This document shows, piece by piece, positions 37,701-46,474 of a stretch of DNA of 64,000 nucleotides. Source of the DNA: Cohnella sp. SGD-V74 (GTDB lineage Bacteria > Bacillota > Bacilli > Paenibacillales > Paenibacillaceae). The notes below the pieces were generated by a model. The model did no database searches and was not told where the DNA came from. It saw only the letters and a program-made list of their open reading frames with translations. The position numbers and the translations under genes are program-made. Where the stretch lies: assembly GCF_003001675.1 (NCBI RefSeq), contig NZ_PVYW01000019.1, positions 124,001 through 188,000 on the forward strand. Direction: 5' to 3'. The stretch's first letter is position 1. Every line of letters begins with the position of its first letter.

Positions 37701-39177
37701 GCAGCTTGTAACCTTCCAGGGAATCCAGACCGGTCGTGCCGCTGCCGGGATTGACGAGCATCGGGTCGGCGGTGATTTTATGCGGATCGTTCGGCTCTGT
37801 CGCGGAATGATGACCGTAAAACGCGTTGTAGTCGAACACGACGTTCGTCGCCTCGCCCCATACGTTGTCCCCGGTGCCCAGGTTATAGAAAATATTGTTA
37901 TAGCTCTGCGTATTGTCGGAGTATCCTCCGTTGCCCCTGAAATGATAGGGTTTGACGTTCATGCCTTCCTTGGTATAGAACACATTATTGTAAATATAAG
38001 TGTTAAGATTCGGACCGTTGATATCGAACAGATCGTCTCCGTCGTTCTGGCTGATGTTGTACCGGATAATCGAGGTGTCCGAGTACACGTCCGCATTGCC
38101 GCACACCATCATAAATCCGCCTTGATTGTCATGACTATAATTGTATTGATGAATGCTCCTGAAATTAAACCCGTCTACGTCAAATGCGGTGCCGTCTTCG
38201 CCGAAGCCGCCGTACACGCGATATTGCGCCTCGTTCCACTTTTCTCCGTACACTTCGTTAAACTGGAACACCGCGTCATCCGTGGACCACGGCCACATCG
38301 CAACCGAGAAGCCGTCGGCCGGGCTCTTCAGGGAAGCTCTGACATTGCCGCTCTGGCTTACGTTATACTCGACCAGCGGCGCCTTCGCGTGCATGACCAT
38401 GATGCCGTCGCCGCCGATATCGCTGAGCGTGTTGTTCCTCACGACGATGTTCGTATGGTAGTTCGGAGACCCCGTCTGACCGCTGAGCGTCTCGTCGACC
38501 CAGCCGATATTGATCCCCGTACGGTCTACCGTCGTGAAGGTGCTTCCCTCCACCCGTACGTCGTCGTAGCGTGTGCCGATGGAGCCCAGGGCGTCGATGA
38601 TGATGCCTCCGGTGGATTTCCCCGCTCCGAAGTGATTGTCCCCTCTGACATCGTGAATGTTCAGACCGGAGAACACCAGGTGACGGTTCACCTGTAGATT
38701 GTCGGATCGGACCAGCACGGCCGCGCGATAGCCTTCTTCGTAATCGTTGTTCGTGATTTCAAGATTGCGAATCTCCCAATAAGACTGATTTCCTAGCCGC
38801 AGAGGAGCATCGGGATATTCGATTCCGGCTCCGTTAATGATCGGCTTGTTCCCCGTGCCGTACATGTCGACGACGATTGGACTGCCGTCCGCGCCCGAGC
38901 CTTTCGGGTTCAACATGCCGGTCCAGATGCTGCCCGCTTTGAGCAGAATGCGGTCTCCCGGCTGGAACGCCGCGACCTCGTTCACACTCTCCAGCGTCTT
39001 CCATGCGGTATGGGGGCTCGTCCCCGCATTGTCGTCATTGCCGCCCACCGAATCTACATAGTAGCTGGTGCCGAGACCCGCATCCGCCGCCGTCTCGGCA
39101 GGCGCCGTTATCAGCGCACCCGCGAGAAGGGCGACGATGGCCATGATCGAGACGGCTTGTCGAATTACTGTACGCAT
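34747..39177 (-). CDS. Giant secreted beta-helix protein with alternating CBM-like and FN3 domains
   Basis: 1476 aa. Order: signal peptide (about 1-31); right-handed parallel beta-helix (about 40-535) opening with YYVDSVGGNDDNAGTSPHTAW, as in pectate-lyase-like proteins; four CenC-type carbohydrate-binding-like jelly rolls beginning NLLVNPGFE, NLVGNAGFE, NLLTNPGFE and NLLPNPGFE (about 538, 770, 997, 1228); three fibronectin type III domains between them (about 690, 915, 1143); and a C-terminal beta domain (about 1375-1476). No SLH or LPXTG anchor is seen, so it is secreted or held by the SLH protein encoded next. The beta-helix suggests a polysaccharide lyase or hydrolase, but no catalytic residues can be assigned. 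GGGAGATG precedes the ATG. Confidence 0.88.
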   Translation of the reverse strand: MRTVIRQAVSIMAIVALLAGALITAPAETAADAGLGTSYYVDSVGGNDDNAGTSPHTAWKTLESVNEVAAFQPGDRILLKAGSIWTGMLNPKGSGADGSPIVVDMYGTGNKPIINGAGIEYPDAPLRLGNQSYWEIRNLEITNNDYEEGYRAAVLVRSDNLQVNRHLVFSGLNIHDVRGDNHFGAGKSTGGIIIDALGSIGTRYDDVRVEGSTFTTVDRTGINIGWVDETLSGQTGSPNYHTNIVVRNNTLSDIGGDGIMVMHAKAPLVEYNVSQSGNVRASLKSPADGFSVAMWPWSTDDAVFQFNEVYGEKWNEAQYRVYGGFGEDGTAFDVDGFNFRSIHQYNYSHDNQGGFMMVCGNADVYSDTSIIRYNISQNDGDDLFDINGPNLNTYIYNNVFYTKEGMNVKPYHFRGNGGYSDNTQSYNNIFYNLGTGDNVWGEATNVVFDYNAFYGHHSATEPNDPHKITADPMLVNPGSGTTGLDSLEGYKLLEGSPLIDAGMPIGQLGGIDNGGQDFWGHALYNGAPDIGAYEFTTSNLLVNPGFETGDPTGWSSAAGTAAVIGGGSARSGNYAIQASAGGDIAQSVSGSVYDSRAYTLSAWVKTETGAVGTIGVNAYDSSNAPLATALIEMSASNASAYEKVEQAFTAPAGTARLEIYFKAAGGAAYADDFSLEAGNPVGQPPAVPMGLTAVADSSSQIRVSWQTVAGAASYDLMVDGMEIGQVYSPYTHAGLSPGSSHTYRVRAVNGDGVGAWSPTVSAVTPAAATNLVGNAGFEASALADWGIWGGTPTVVADTPSVKIAHGGVQALHLADGASVYQDIASNVIADKHYTFSFWANNPEDEAWIGISCLDQAGNGIDGCGLDFTLDVGEGYKPYVGTLRTLPGVKTLQIYAVAGASVYLDDVLLERSPPVPSGVSTIPAGGSRIDVVWAAVEGAMGYDILIDDQLITDVSSPYAHTGLEEGETHTYRIRSKHGGGASAWTPSVSASLTEQSNLLTNPGFEAGTTGWEVSWGAEVVAGIGYNGAYGLRGDGWDGRSQMVSKGVEGDKTYLVSLWGKVSAIEAGKPDAGKPGLGTIDVVFYDGNNVMLQGHATPISVTSETFQHYTGSFVTPPGTAKMEFSFQANDQGVFVADDIVLEASVPAGLKAAPVSETQIQVTWNDVTGATEYDLLVDGTLASNVTSPYQHQGLAEGSAHTYQVRATRSDTGTSTWSAPITAVAQKSIVNLLPNPGFEKGDMSGWNHDAPDNEIYGDVTVVKDEVRSGLFALRSGAASGFLHTGITGFTPGQSYTLLVWAKAVDGAVGYIGVNCIDSEGKKIKDGVVELAVTNADYKQLGGKFTIPAGTASLQLYLTATGKGAIYADDFMLTKTQPSFTIVAAGLDRSFGIQAAASIKPTSGAIDHSGKETVVFQLMDGDVPVSIVSLIEDIQTTKELTAEFHVADPQKPSYRVKVFVFDRLGSSAGAAENLAAPRTME
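35060..37565 (-). repeat. Alternating CBM-FN3 internal repeat region
   Basis: Coding repeat: four related jelly-roll units, each opening with a variant of NLLxNPGFExG and closing with a YADDF/YLDDVLLE-type strand, separated by three FN3 units that share VPxGL, SYDLMVDG/GYDILIDD and HTYRVRA motifs. The units are clearly diverged in sequence, which indicates old duplications rather than recent slippage. Confidence 0.8.
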
Positions 39178-39208
39178 CTTCTCATCTCCCTCTATGTTCC
39201 GGAAACTC

Positions 39209-40249
39209 TTATCTGATCTTCATACGCTTCAATGCCTCCGGGTTCCATTCCGTCTTCGCTTCCCGAACCAACCGGTCTACCCGCCTCGCATACTCCTGTT
39301 CCGTATGCTCCTGCTTCATCGCGTCGACCCGGCTTTCGAAATCGGGAAATTCCGCCTGGAAGAGTTCGACAACTTTCAGGAAGCAGTAAAACCCGTTCTC
39401 CTTATAGATTCCGCTGACTTGACCCTGCGTCAATGGGTTGGCGACTTCTCTGGACACGCCGGTAGCCGCATAATCCGCCCGGCCGGCCCGATTGTCGAAC
39501 AAAAACTCCTCCGCCTTGAGCGGAGAACGGTAAGCGTCGGCAGACGCTTCCCCATTTTCCTCTTCCAGCGCCCGATTTCGCGCTTCCTCAATGGCGGCCT
39601 TGGCGCCGTCCTCGCCTGTCGGCACCGATACTCGCACAACTCTCTTGTTCATAAAGCTGAAGCTGCGTTTGTCGAACTCATACATGCGCCTCAACTCTTC
39701 GTCGGACATCCGGAAATCGCTTTCCCGCAACTTCTCCTTCAAGCGGATAACCAGATTGCTGAACCTGTAGTTGAAAAAATCCGGCTCGGCATATTCCGTC
39801 GGCCCGTAAATGATTTTGCCCGTAGCCAGCGCTTCCCGCCTCCGCTCGTTCTCTTCCTTGAGCTCTTGCTCGAATGTTTCGTAGCGGATGTCGTCCAGAA
39901 GACCGTGTGCCTTCGCCAACTGCAGTTGAACCATAACGGCGACGAGATTGCGCTTCGCGGCTCGCCTGGCATGTTCGATCGGGACTTCGCCGCCATGAGC
40001 GCGGTTCCAGAATTCTGCGCTGTCCTCGGCTCCGTATTGTTCATGAAAGTACTGGAACGTACCGGCGGCTTCTTGCTGCAGCTGCATGCGGAACCATTCC
40101 GCCGACACGGAATCGCCGTTGATATGCCCAACCACGGCATGCGAGCTGCGGGTGAAAGCGGTAACCACAAGCGCCGACGCAACGCACAGCGCGATCAACA
40201 GCGCGCTTCCGACCGCCCATTTTTGCTTCTTCAACAAGGAGCCTTTCAT
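39209..40249 (-). CDS. Membrane-anchored SurA/PrsA-like foldase candidate
   Basis: 346 aa from ATG 40249, with GGAGG seven bases upstream; an extension of 35 codons is rejected. An N-terminal signal anchor (WAVGSALLIALCVASALVVTA) is followed by VGHINGDSVSAEWFRMQLQQEA, a typical start of SurA-N/PrsA proteins, then long helices and a peptidyl-prolyl isomerase-like part with GQVSGIYKENGFYCFLKVVEL. The parvulin core is not complete to the eye, so it may be a chaperone without isomerase activity. It lies 31 bp upstream of the giant secreted protein gene, which suggests it helps that protein fold outside the membrane. That link is inference. Confidence 0.7.
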   Translation of the reverse strand: MKGSLLKKQKWAVGSALLIALCVASALVVTAFTRSSHAVVGHINGDSVSAEWFRMQLQQEAAGTFQYFHEQYGAEDSAEFWNRAHGGEVPIEHARRAAKRNLVAVMVQLQLAKAHGLLDDIRYETFEQELKEENERRREALATGKIIYGPTEYAEPDFFNYRFSNLVIRLKEKLRESDFRMSDEELRRMYEFDKRSFSFMNKRVVRVSVPTGEDGAKAAIEEARNRALEEENGEASADAYRSPLKAEEFLFDNRAGRADYAATGVSREVANPLTQGQVSGIYKENGFYCFLKVVELFQAEFPDFESRVDAMKQEHTEQEYARRVDRLVREAKTEWNPEALKRMKIR

Positions 40250-40410
40250 TTTCCATTCCTCCGCTTGCTGTATCGTCGCAGGGCCCGTAAGGATGATGCC
40301 GCTTACAATTCGGTTCATGCGAAACGGCGCGGCGGTCTCCGGTGTCGTCTGCACGCCTTCTTGCGAACAGAATGGAAACCGCCGGCACCTACATCAATAA
40401 AATTAGACCA

Positions 40411-41427
40411 TCAAGACGGCTGCGAGCGGCCGCTCGGCACCCGCGCCGTCGATTCGCGGGCGATCAGTTCGGGCTGCAGCAAGATCGAAGAGTTGCGCTT
40501 CGCTCCTCCGATCAGCTTGAGCAGCCGGCGAGCGGCCTGCAGGCCCATCTGCTCCATCGGCTGGCGGATCGTCGTGAGCCGCGGATGAATTTCCTGCGCG
40601 AAGACCTGATCGTCGTAGCCGATCACGGATATCTCCTGCGGAATACGATATCCTTGGCTCTTCAGAGCTTCCATAAACCCAAGCGCCAACGCGTCGTCTC
40701 CGGCAAATACCGCCGTCGGCATTTCGCCGCCGGATTGCAGCCATTCCATCCCTACGTTAAACCCGCTCCGTATGCCGAATCTCGTGTGCGTAACGCAAAG
40801 CGGCCGCAATCCGGCTTCGCCCAGCGCTCGTTCAAATCCTTGCCTGCGCTGCCTAACGCTCATAAAATGCCCCGGACCGCTCAGATGCGCAATCTTCGTG
40901 TGACCTAGCTCAAGCAAGTGCCTCGTCGCGTCGTAGCCGCCCTTATCGTTATCCACGTTTATCGTGATCGCCCTTGTCCGTTCATCATGGTTATCAATAA
41001 TGACGAAAGGAATGCCCTTGCGCTCCAACTCGGAGACGTAACGTTCCTCGTTCAGCGGCGAGAGGACGATGATGCCGTCCACGCGATCCTCCTGGAACAA
41101 AACATGTTCGGTATCGTGCTTCTCAGGATTGTAGATGGACAACGCCAGGAAATAACCGTTATCCTCCAAATACTCGTTCACTGCCTGCACAATGCCGTCG
41201 AACACGGTGTCCTGCAAAGTGACGAGCGTCAGCCCGATAACGCCGGTCGATCCCCGGGCCAGACTGCGAGCAGCGGAGTTGGGCCGATAGTCCAGCTCCT
41301 TGATCGCCTGCAGCACCTTCTGCCGGTTGCTTTCCCGCACGGTCGGCGAATTGTTCAATACCTTTGAGACAGTGGCCAGCGATACGCCCGATTTCGCGAC
41401 AACGTCCAGAATGCTTGCTTTTTTCAT
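40411..41427 (-). CDS. LacI-family transcriptional regulator
   Basis: 338 aa, full length. The N-terminal helix-turn-helix and hinge are textbook: ILDVVAKSGVSLATVSKVLN and RPNSAARSLARG. A periplasmic-binding-protein-like effector domain follows (STGVIGLTLVTLQDTVFDG to about 330). It probably represses the surrounding sugar locus until an inducer sugar binds. Palindromic sites with a central CG at 47481-47498 and 47608-47625, at the head of the locus, are the best candidate operators. The gene is inside the locus, between the binding-protein gene (114 bp) and the foldase-like gene (161 bp), and may be autoregulated. Confidence 0.92.
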   Translation of the reverse strand: MKKASILDVVAKSGVSLATVSKVLNNSPTVRESNRQKVLQAIKELDYRPNSAARSLARGSTGVIGLTLVTLQDTVFDGIVQAVNEYLEDNGYFLALSIYNPEKHDTEHVLFQEDRVDGIIVLSPLNEERYVSELERKGIPFVIIDNHDERTRAITINVDNDKGGYDATRHLLELGHTKIAHLSGPGHFMSVRQRRQGFERALGEAGLRPLCVTHTRFGIRSGFNVGMEWLQSGGEMPTAVFAGDDALALGFMEALKSQGYRIPQEISVIGYDDQVFAQEIHPRLTTIRQPMEQMGLQAARRLLKLIGGAKRNSSILLQPELIARESTARVPSGRSQPS

Positions 41428-41541
41428 GGCGACAGAGCTCCCTCACGCTTATTGCTTCTACTATATACAATCTATTCTACCCTGCCGCCGTCTCCGTTCC
41501 AACAAGCTCGCCGCCCAAATCCATTCTGAATGATAGATGGC

Positions 41542-43218
41542 TTATTTGCCGATGCGCTTTAAGTTTTCCTGCCAGCTGTCCGTTTTGTACTTGAGCAACT
41601 GAGCGTACCCGACCTTCTGCGCGTCCTTCTCCGCCTGATCGAGCATCGCCGCGACTTCCTCCTCGCTCTTGGCATTCAGCACGGCTTGCGCCCGTACTTT
41701 GAGCAAAATATCGTTTACGCTTTGAGCGATAATGCCTTCGGGAGAATCCTTGGTCGGATCCAGATTCGAAAATTCAGTCACGTTCATTTGCGTTTTCCAA
41801 GTAATTTGCGACTGCCAGCGCGTTTCCCAGTTCTGCTGATCCGGGGCCAGCGTCTGCTCGAACTTCATCTTCGACTGATCGATGAAGGTCGTATTGCCAT
41901 TCCATTGCAAGTCCCCTGTCGAATCCATGAGCTTGTTGCGCCCGACGGGATCGGTCACGAACTTCTCGGTGAATTTGGGCGCGCCGTCCTCACCGGCTCC
42001 TTCCCAGTACATCCCTTCCGGCCCCCAAATAATGATTCGCTGTCCTTCGGGCCCCGTGAACCAATCGAGGAACGCAAAGATCGCCTCCGGATTTTTCGCC
42101 GCTTTCGTAATGACGCTGACGTTCCATCCCAATTGATTGTAATTGCCGGGATAAATTTTGTTTTTATCCAATCCTGCTTTGTGAATCGGCCAAATCATGA
42201 AATAGCCAGCCTCCGGATCCTTTTCCCGTAAAGCGGTGTCCCCTCTTGCTCCAAGCTGAGTCGGAGTCGCCGAAGCGAATACCGCAACGCGGCCTGTCGT
42301 CACTTTCTCGGACACATGGTCCCCATTCTGCGAGAAGGCGTCCTGGGTCATCAGCTTCTCACGGTACAGCTTGTTGGCGAATTGCAGAGACTCGCGGTAC
42401 GCCGGATCGAGGAACAGACTTTTCAGTTCGTTTCCTTCCGGAACGCCCATCATCCCGGTGAAATAGGCGGTGCGATTTTCGCCGAATGCCGAATACATCG
42501 TATCTATCCCTACCGCTCCTTCTCCCGCTTCGAACGGAACGACATCCGGATACTTCTCCTTGACCTGTTTCAAATAGGCGTACAGATCGTCCGTCGTCTC
42601 CAGCTTCGGAGAGCCGAGTTCCTTGTAGATTTTCGAATTTACAACGTAACCCGCATTCCCTTGCGGCGTGCTCGTGTACCAGTTCGGAAATTGATACAGC
42701 TTGCCGTCCGAAGAACGAAGCATGTTGAGCGTCTCCTCGCCGGCCCATTTTTTCAAGTTCGGATATTTGTCCAGGTAGTCGTCGAACGGAACGAGCATTC
42801 CGGCTGCGCGCAGCTTCTCGACTTCCGCGTCGCGCTCGGTCCAAATCACGTCAGGCAAGTTGTTCGACACGATCATCGTGCTGAGCTTCTGCATGGCGGA
42901 TCCGCCCGAATTCACAGCAATGACGTCGACCTTCTTATTCTCTTTGATCCATTGCGACGACAGATCGCCGCCCCACTTCGGCATCGTGTACCAGTCGTAG
43001 TTGCCGTAGAAACTGAACTCCAGCGGCTCGCTGCCGAGTTCGAACCTGTCTCCCGCCGGCGATGGCGACGCGGCGCCTGTTGCCGTGCTTGCGCTTGGGC
43101 TCGAACTTGCGCTCGGACTTCCCTCGGTCTGTTCTCCCTTGCTGCATCCCGTCATCGCCGGCAGGAGGGCCATCGCCCCCGCGAGCAGCAGAGCGGTCAT
43201 CTTCGTTCTCTGTTTCAA
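41542..43218 (-). CDS. Extracellular sugar-binding lipoprotein (LplA type)
   Basis: 558 aa. The start taken is TTG 43218, with AAAGGGG ten bases upstream. Signal and lipobox MTGC near residue 25 (ALLLAGAMALLPAMTGC), then a Ser/Ala/Pro-rich linker (SPSASSSPSASTATGAASPSP). It has the long solute-binding fold of LplB/LplC partners: PDVIWTERDAEVEKLRAAG, FDDYLDKYPNLKKWAG and AIFAFLDWFTGPEGQR in part. It lies downstream of the two permease genes of the same locus, an inverted order compared with most such operons. The ligand is presumably the oligosaccharide later cleaved by GH4 or released by the secreted beta-helix protein. Confidence 0.92.
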   Translation of the reverse strand: MKQRTKMTALLLAGAMALLPAMTGCSKGEQTEGSPSASSSPSASTATGAASPSPAGDRFELGSEPLEFSFYGNYDWYTMPKWGGDLSSQWIKENKKVDVIAVNSGGSAMQKLSTMIVSNNLPDVIWTERDAEVEKLRAAGMLVPFDDYLDKYPNLKKWAGEETLNMLRSSDGKLYQFPNWYTSTPQGNAGYVVNSKIYKELGSPKLETTDDLYAYLKQVKEKYPDVVPFEAGEGAVGIDTMYSAFGENRTAYFTGMMGVPEGNELKSLFLDPAYRESLQFANKLYREKLMTQDAFSQNGDHVSEKVTTGRVAVFASATPTQLGARGDTALREKDPEAGYFMIWPIHKAGLDKNKIYPGNYNQLGWNVSVITKAAKNPEAIFAFLDWFTGPEGQRIIIWGPEGMYWEGAGEDGAPKFTEKFVTDPVGRNKLMDSTGDLQWNGNTTFIDQSKMKFEQTLAPDQQNWETRWQSQITWKTQMNVTEFSNLDPTKDSPEGIIAQSVNDILLKVRAQAVLNAKSEEEVAAMLDQAEKDAQKVGYAQLLKYKTDSWQENLKRIGK

Positions 43219-43284
43219 TTTGCTTCTACCCCTTTCAAAAATGGATGATATCTATCGTCAAGGCCATAAGGCTTAGACGCAACG

Positions 43285-44181
43285 TTACTCTTTCATGGAC
43301 CCGATCAGGACGCCTTTCACAAAATACTTCTGCACAAACGGATAGACGAGGATGATCGGCACCGTCGCCACCATCATCGTCGCCATCGTCAGCGAGCGGG
43401 AGGTTACCGTCTTCATGCTTTGCATGTGGCTTGCCGCCGCGGAATCCAGAAAAGACATCTGCTGGGACATCAGATTCGAGTTCAGAATTTGCTGCAGCTT
43501 CGTCTGGATCGGCAGCAGATCGGCGTTCGAGATGAACAGGCCGGGCGCGAACCAGTCGTTCCAATGATTGATCGCGGTAAACAAAGCCAGCGTGGCGATT
43601 ACCGGACCCGACAGCGGTAGCACGATCCGAAACAGAACGCCCCAATTCCCACAGCCGTCGATCTTGGCCGATTCGGCAAGTCCCGCAGGAAGTCCCTGAA
43701 AAAAGGTTCTGAAAATGATCATGTTCCACACGCTGACGAGCCCGGGAATGACCATTACCCAGAACGTATCCATCAGCCCCAAGTCCCGTATCAGCAAATA
43801 GTAGGGGATTAAGCCTCCGCTAAAATACATCGTGACGACGCAAAAGATCATGTAAAATTTGCGCGCCGCCAGCTCTTTCCTCGACATTCCGAAAGCGAAG
43901 ATCGCGGTGGCCAGGATGGCCAGCGCCGTGCCGATCGTCGTTCGAAGAATCGATACGACGAAAGCGCTTACCAGTTGGTTATTCTCCAGCACGATTTGGT
44001 AGTTCGCGAGCGTGAACGCTCTCGGCCAGAAGGTAATGCCGCCCATACTCGTATCCGTACCTTCGTTAAACGAGATGACAGCCGCGTTCCAGAACGGATA
44101 GAAAGCGACAAAGCCAAGAATCGTCAGGCAAAAGTAAACGAAGATAGAGAGCAGCCTGTCGCTTGCGCTTGCTCGAATCAT
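43285..44181 (-). CDS. Sugar ABC transporter permease (LplC type)
   Basis: 298 aa from ATG 44181; an upstream in-frame start would add 15 residues but overlaps the previous gene end region and lacks a better ribosome site. Six membrane segments, the EAA loop ESAKIDGCGNWGVLFRIVLP, and the C-terminus QKYFVKGVLIGSMKE identify the LplC subfamily. It pairs with the permease encoded 52 bp upstream and is followed by the binding-protein gene. Imports the sugar across the membrane with a shared ATPase from elsewhere. Confidence 0.92.
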   Translation of the reverse strand: MIRASASDRLLSIFVYFCLTILGFVAFYPFWNAAVISFNEGTDTSMGGITFWPRAFTLANYQIVLENNQLVSAFVVSILRTTIGTALAILATAIFAFGMSRKELAARKFYMIFCVVTMYFSGGLIPYYLLIRDLGLMDTFWVMVIPGLVSVWNMIIFRTFFQGLPAGLAESAKIDGCGNWGVLFRIVLPLSGPVIATLALFTAINHWNDWFAPGLFISNADLLPIQTKLQQILNSNLMSQQMSFLDSAAASHMQSMKTVTSRSLTMATMMVATVPIILVYPFVQKYFVKGVLIGSMKE

Positions 44182-44233
44182 GATCGCATCAACCTTTACG
44201 AAATATTGTCGAATGCCCGTTGGCACTTGCTGC

Positions 44234-45145
44234 TTACCATAAGCTATTGTCCGTCTTGCGGGCCATATAGTTAGCCATAGCGAGCAATCCGATACTGATC
44301 AGCGCCTTGAACAATCCGGCGGCGGTTGCATAGGAATAGCGATTGTTCTGTATGCCGATGCGGTACACGTACGTGTCAATCACATCCGCCACGTCCCTGA
44401 GCACGGGATTGGACCCGAGCAGCAAAATATCCTCAAAGCCTGCGTTCAAAAAGTCCCCGATGGCCAATATGCCGAAAATGATGATCACCGGCAGCATCGA
44501 TGGCAGCGTAATCAAATAAATCTGCTTGAACCGGCTGGCCCCGTCCATCGACGCCGCCTCGTACATATTCGGATCGATGCCCGAGATCGCCGCCAGATAG
44601 ACGATAGAACCGAAACCAATCTCTTTCCAAACGTTAGTCGTTATCAGAATCGTCCAGAAATACTCGGGAATGGACAGGAAGTTGATCGGTCCGTCGATCA
44701 GCCGCAGCTTTTCCAGCAAAATATTGAGACTGCCGTTGTCCACGGACAAGATCGAAATCGCATAGCCGGACACGATGACCCAGGACAGAAAATGCGGCAA
44801 ATAGCTCACCGTCTGGATAACGCGCTTGAAAATCATTTTCCGGACCTCGTTGAGCATGAGCGCCAGCACGATGGGAGCCGGAAAAGCGATGCACAGCTTC
44901 AGCAAGCCGATGACAACCGTATTGCGCATCACATTGCCAAGCTCCGGAGCGGCGAAGAACATTTTGAAATGATGGAACCCGACCCACGAGCTGTGATAGA
45001 AGCCCTTAAACAGGCTGAAGTCCTGAAACGCCATCAGCACTCCGTACATGGGGATGTAGCAGAAGATAAAAATAAATGCGATGGCCGGAATGACCATAAT
45101 TTGCAGGTCCCATTGGCGAAAAAACCGCACAATTTGTTGCTTCAT
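44234..45145 (-). CDS. Sugar ABC transporter permease (LplB type)
   Basis: 303 aa. The characteristic YIPMYGVLMAFQDFSLFKG and WVGFHHFKMFF segments follow the first helix; the EAA loop is YEAASMDGASRFKQIYLITLP. Ends ISIGLLAMANYMARKTDNSLW. AAAGGAG lies nine bases before the ATG. It starts 21 bp after the GH4 gene. It is clearly paralogous to the LplB-type permease at 13.6-14.6 kb, so the window holds two Lpl-type importers plus one CUT1 importer. Confidence 0.92.
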   Translation of the reverse strand: MKQQIVRFFRQWDLQIMVIPAIAFIFIFCYIPMYGVLMAFQDFSLFKGFYHSSWVGFHHFKMFFAAPELGNVMRNTVVIGLLKLCIAFPAPIVLALMLNEVRKMIFKRVIQTVSYLPHFLSWVIVSGYAISILSVDNGSLNILLEKLRLIDGPINFLSIPEYFWTILITTNVWKEIGFGSIVYLAAISGIDPNMYEAASMDGASRFKQIYLITLPSMLPVIIIFGILAIGDFLNAGFEDILLLGSNPVLRDVADVIDTYVYRIGIQNNRYSYATAAGLFKALISIGLLAMANYMARKTDNSLW

Positions 45146-45166
45146 TGCCGACGGCTCCTTTCGTCG

Positions 45167-46474
45167 TTATCCCTTGAGCGGGAAAAATTGCGGCAAATAC
45201 GAGCGGTTTAACGTCAACATCTCGTCCAGCATCGGCTCGGCGACGTTCGCCGAGGGCACGAGCGGATGATGGGCGAGCGCAAGCAAGGCCAGATTCCGAT
45301 CGCCCGTTACGGCTGCTTCGATAGCAAGCCGCTCATACGTTTTGACGGCGTGCATCAACCCTTTAATCGCTGGCGGGACCCGCTTAACCGCAAGCGGGAT
45401 CGGCCCTTGAGCGGTGACGACGCAATTCGTTTCAATACAGGCGTCTTCGGGCAAAAAGTCCAGCACGCTCCCGTTCGGTACGTTTAAGGTCTGAATGTCA
45501 CGAGCATCCGTATACAGGGATTTCATCAACCGCACCGCCGCCTCCGAATAATAGGCGCCTCCGCGCAATTCAAGCTGCTTGGGCTTCTCCGCCAAATCCG
45601 GCTGCTCGTACAACGCGAACAGTTCGTCTTCGAGTTTCTTGACGACTTCCGCGCGAGTCCCCTGCTTCTTCGACGAGTCCAACTGCTCCTCGAGCATTTC
45701 CTTCTGTAAGTAGTAGTATTTCAGATAATAGGACGGGATGGCGCCGAGCGCCCGAATCAGGGCGGGATTCCAGGCGGACTGCGGAACGTTGACGGCAGAG
45801 TAGGCGTCTCCGTTCATCATTTCGGACAGACGCGACTGCCCGTCTACGCTGACTTGCGTGACCCAGTGCAGATGATTCAGGCCGACAAACTCGGCGTAGA
45901 TTCGATCGGCGGGAACGCCGAACATATTTTCCAGCCATTTGTAGATGCCCAGCGGAGCATTGCAAAGCCCGATCGCCTTGATCCGGGAATGCCTGTTGAC
46001 CGCCTCCGTCACCATGCCAGCCGGGTTCGTGAAATTCAGCATCCAGGCGTTCGGACAAAGCTCCTCCATATCGCGGGCGATGTCGAGCAGCGCCGGAATC
46101 GTGCGGAGCGCTTTCATCATCCCGCCCGGACCAGTCGTTTCCTGCCCGATGACTCCGTACTTCAGCGGAATCGTCTCATCCCAGATTCTCGCCTGCAGCA
46201 AGCCGACCCGCATCTGCGTCGATACGAAATCGGCGCCGTCCAGCGCTTCCCGGCGATTCAGCGTCAACCGTACGTTAATCGGCAATCCGGATTTCTCGAT
46301 CATGCGCTGGGCCAATTTGCCGACAATGTTCAGCTTGCGCTCTCCTTCGGGAATGTCAACCAGCCATATTTCGGTGACGGGCAGTTCCCTATAATTGAGA
46401 ATGAATCCTTCGATCAGCTCCGGAGTATAAGATGAACCCCCTCCGATGACAGCCACTTTGAATCGCTTATTCAA
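45167..46474 (-). CDS. GH4 family (6-phospho-)glycosidase, NAD- and metal-dependent
   Basis: 435 aa, full length. It cleaves glycosides by a redox elimination mechanism with NAD+ and usually Mn2+. Rossmann start VAVIGGGSSYTPELIEGF; metal and substrate motifs MLNFTNPAGMVTEA, GLCNAPLGIYKW (metal Cys) and FVGLNHLHW (metal His). The CNAPLG and GLNHLHW pattern is nearest the 6-phospho-beta-glucosidase branch (LicH/ChbF type). The start is TTG 46474, inside the end of the kinase gene, with AAAGGAG nine bases upstream; translation is coupled. No PTS genes are present, so the phosphate would have to come from the adjacent BadF-type kinase. Specificity is inferred. Confidence 0.9.
   Translation of the reverse strand: MNKRFKVAVIGGGSSYTPELIEGFILNYRELPVTEIWLVDIPEGERKLNIVGKLAQRMIEKSGLPINVRLTLNRREALDGADFVSTQMRVGLLQARIWDETIPLKYGVIGQETTGPGGMMKALRTIPALLDIARDMEELCPNAWMLNFTNPAGMVTEAVNRHSRIKAIGLCNAPLGIYKWLENMFGVPADRIYAEFVGLNHLHWVTQVSVDGQSRLSEMMNGDAYSAVNVPQSAWNPALIRALGAIPSYYLKYYYLQKEMLEEQLDSSKKQGTRAEVVKKLEDELFALYEQPDLAEKPKQLELRGGAYYSEAAVRLMKSLYTDARDIQTLNVPNGSVLDFLPEDACIETNCVVTAQGPIPLAVKRVPPAIKGLMHAVKTYERLAIEAAVTGDRNLALLALAHHPLVPSANVAEPMLDEMLTLNRSYLPQFFPLKG

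Noticed and set aside
39068..40588. 506-codon plus-strand open frame
   Set aside because: Antisense to the foldase-like gene and LacI gene, with no ribosome site and shadow-like composition.
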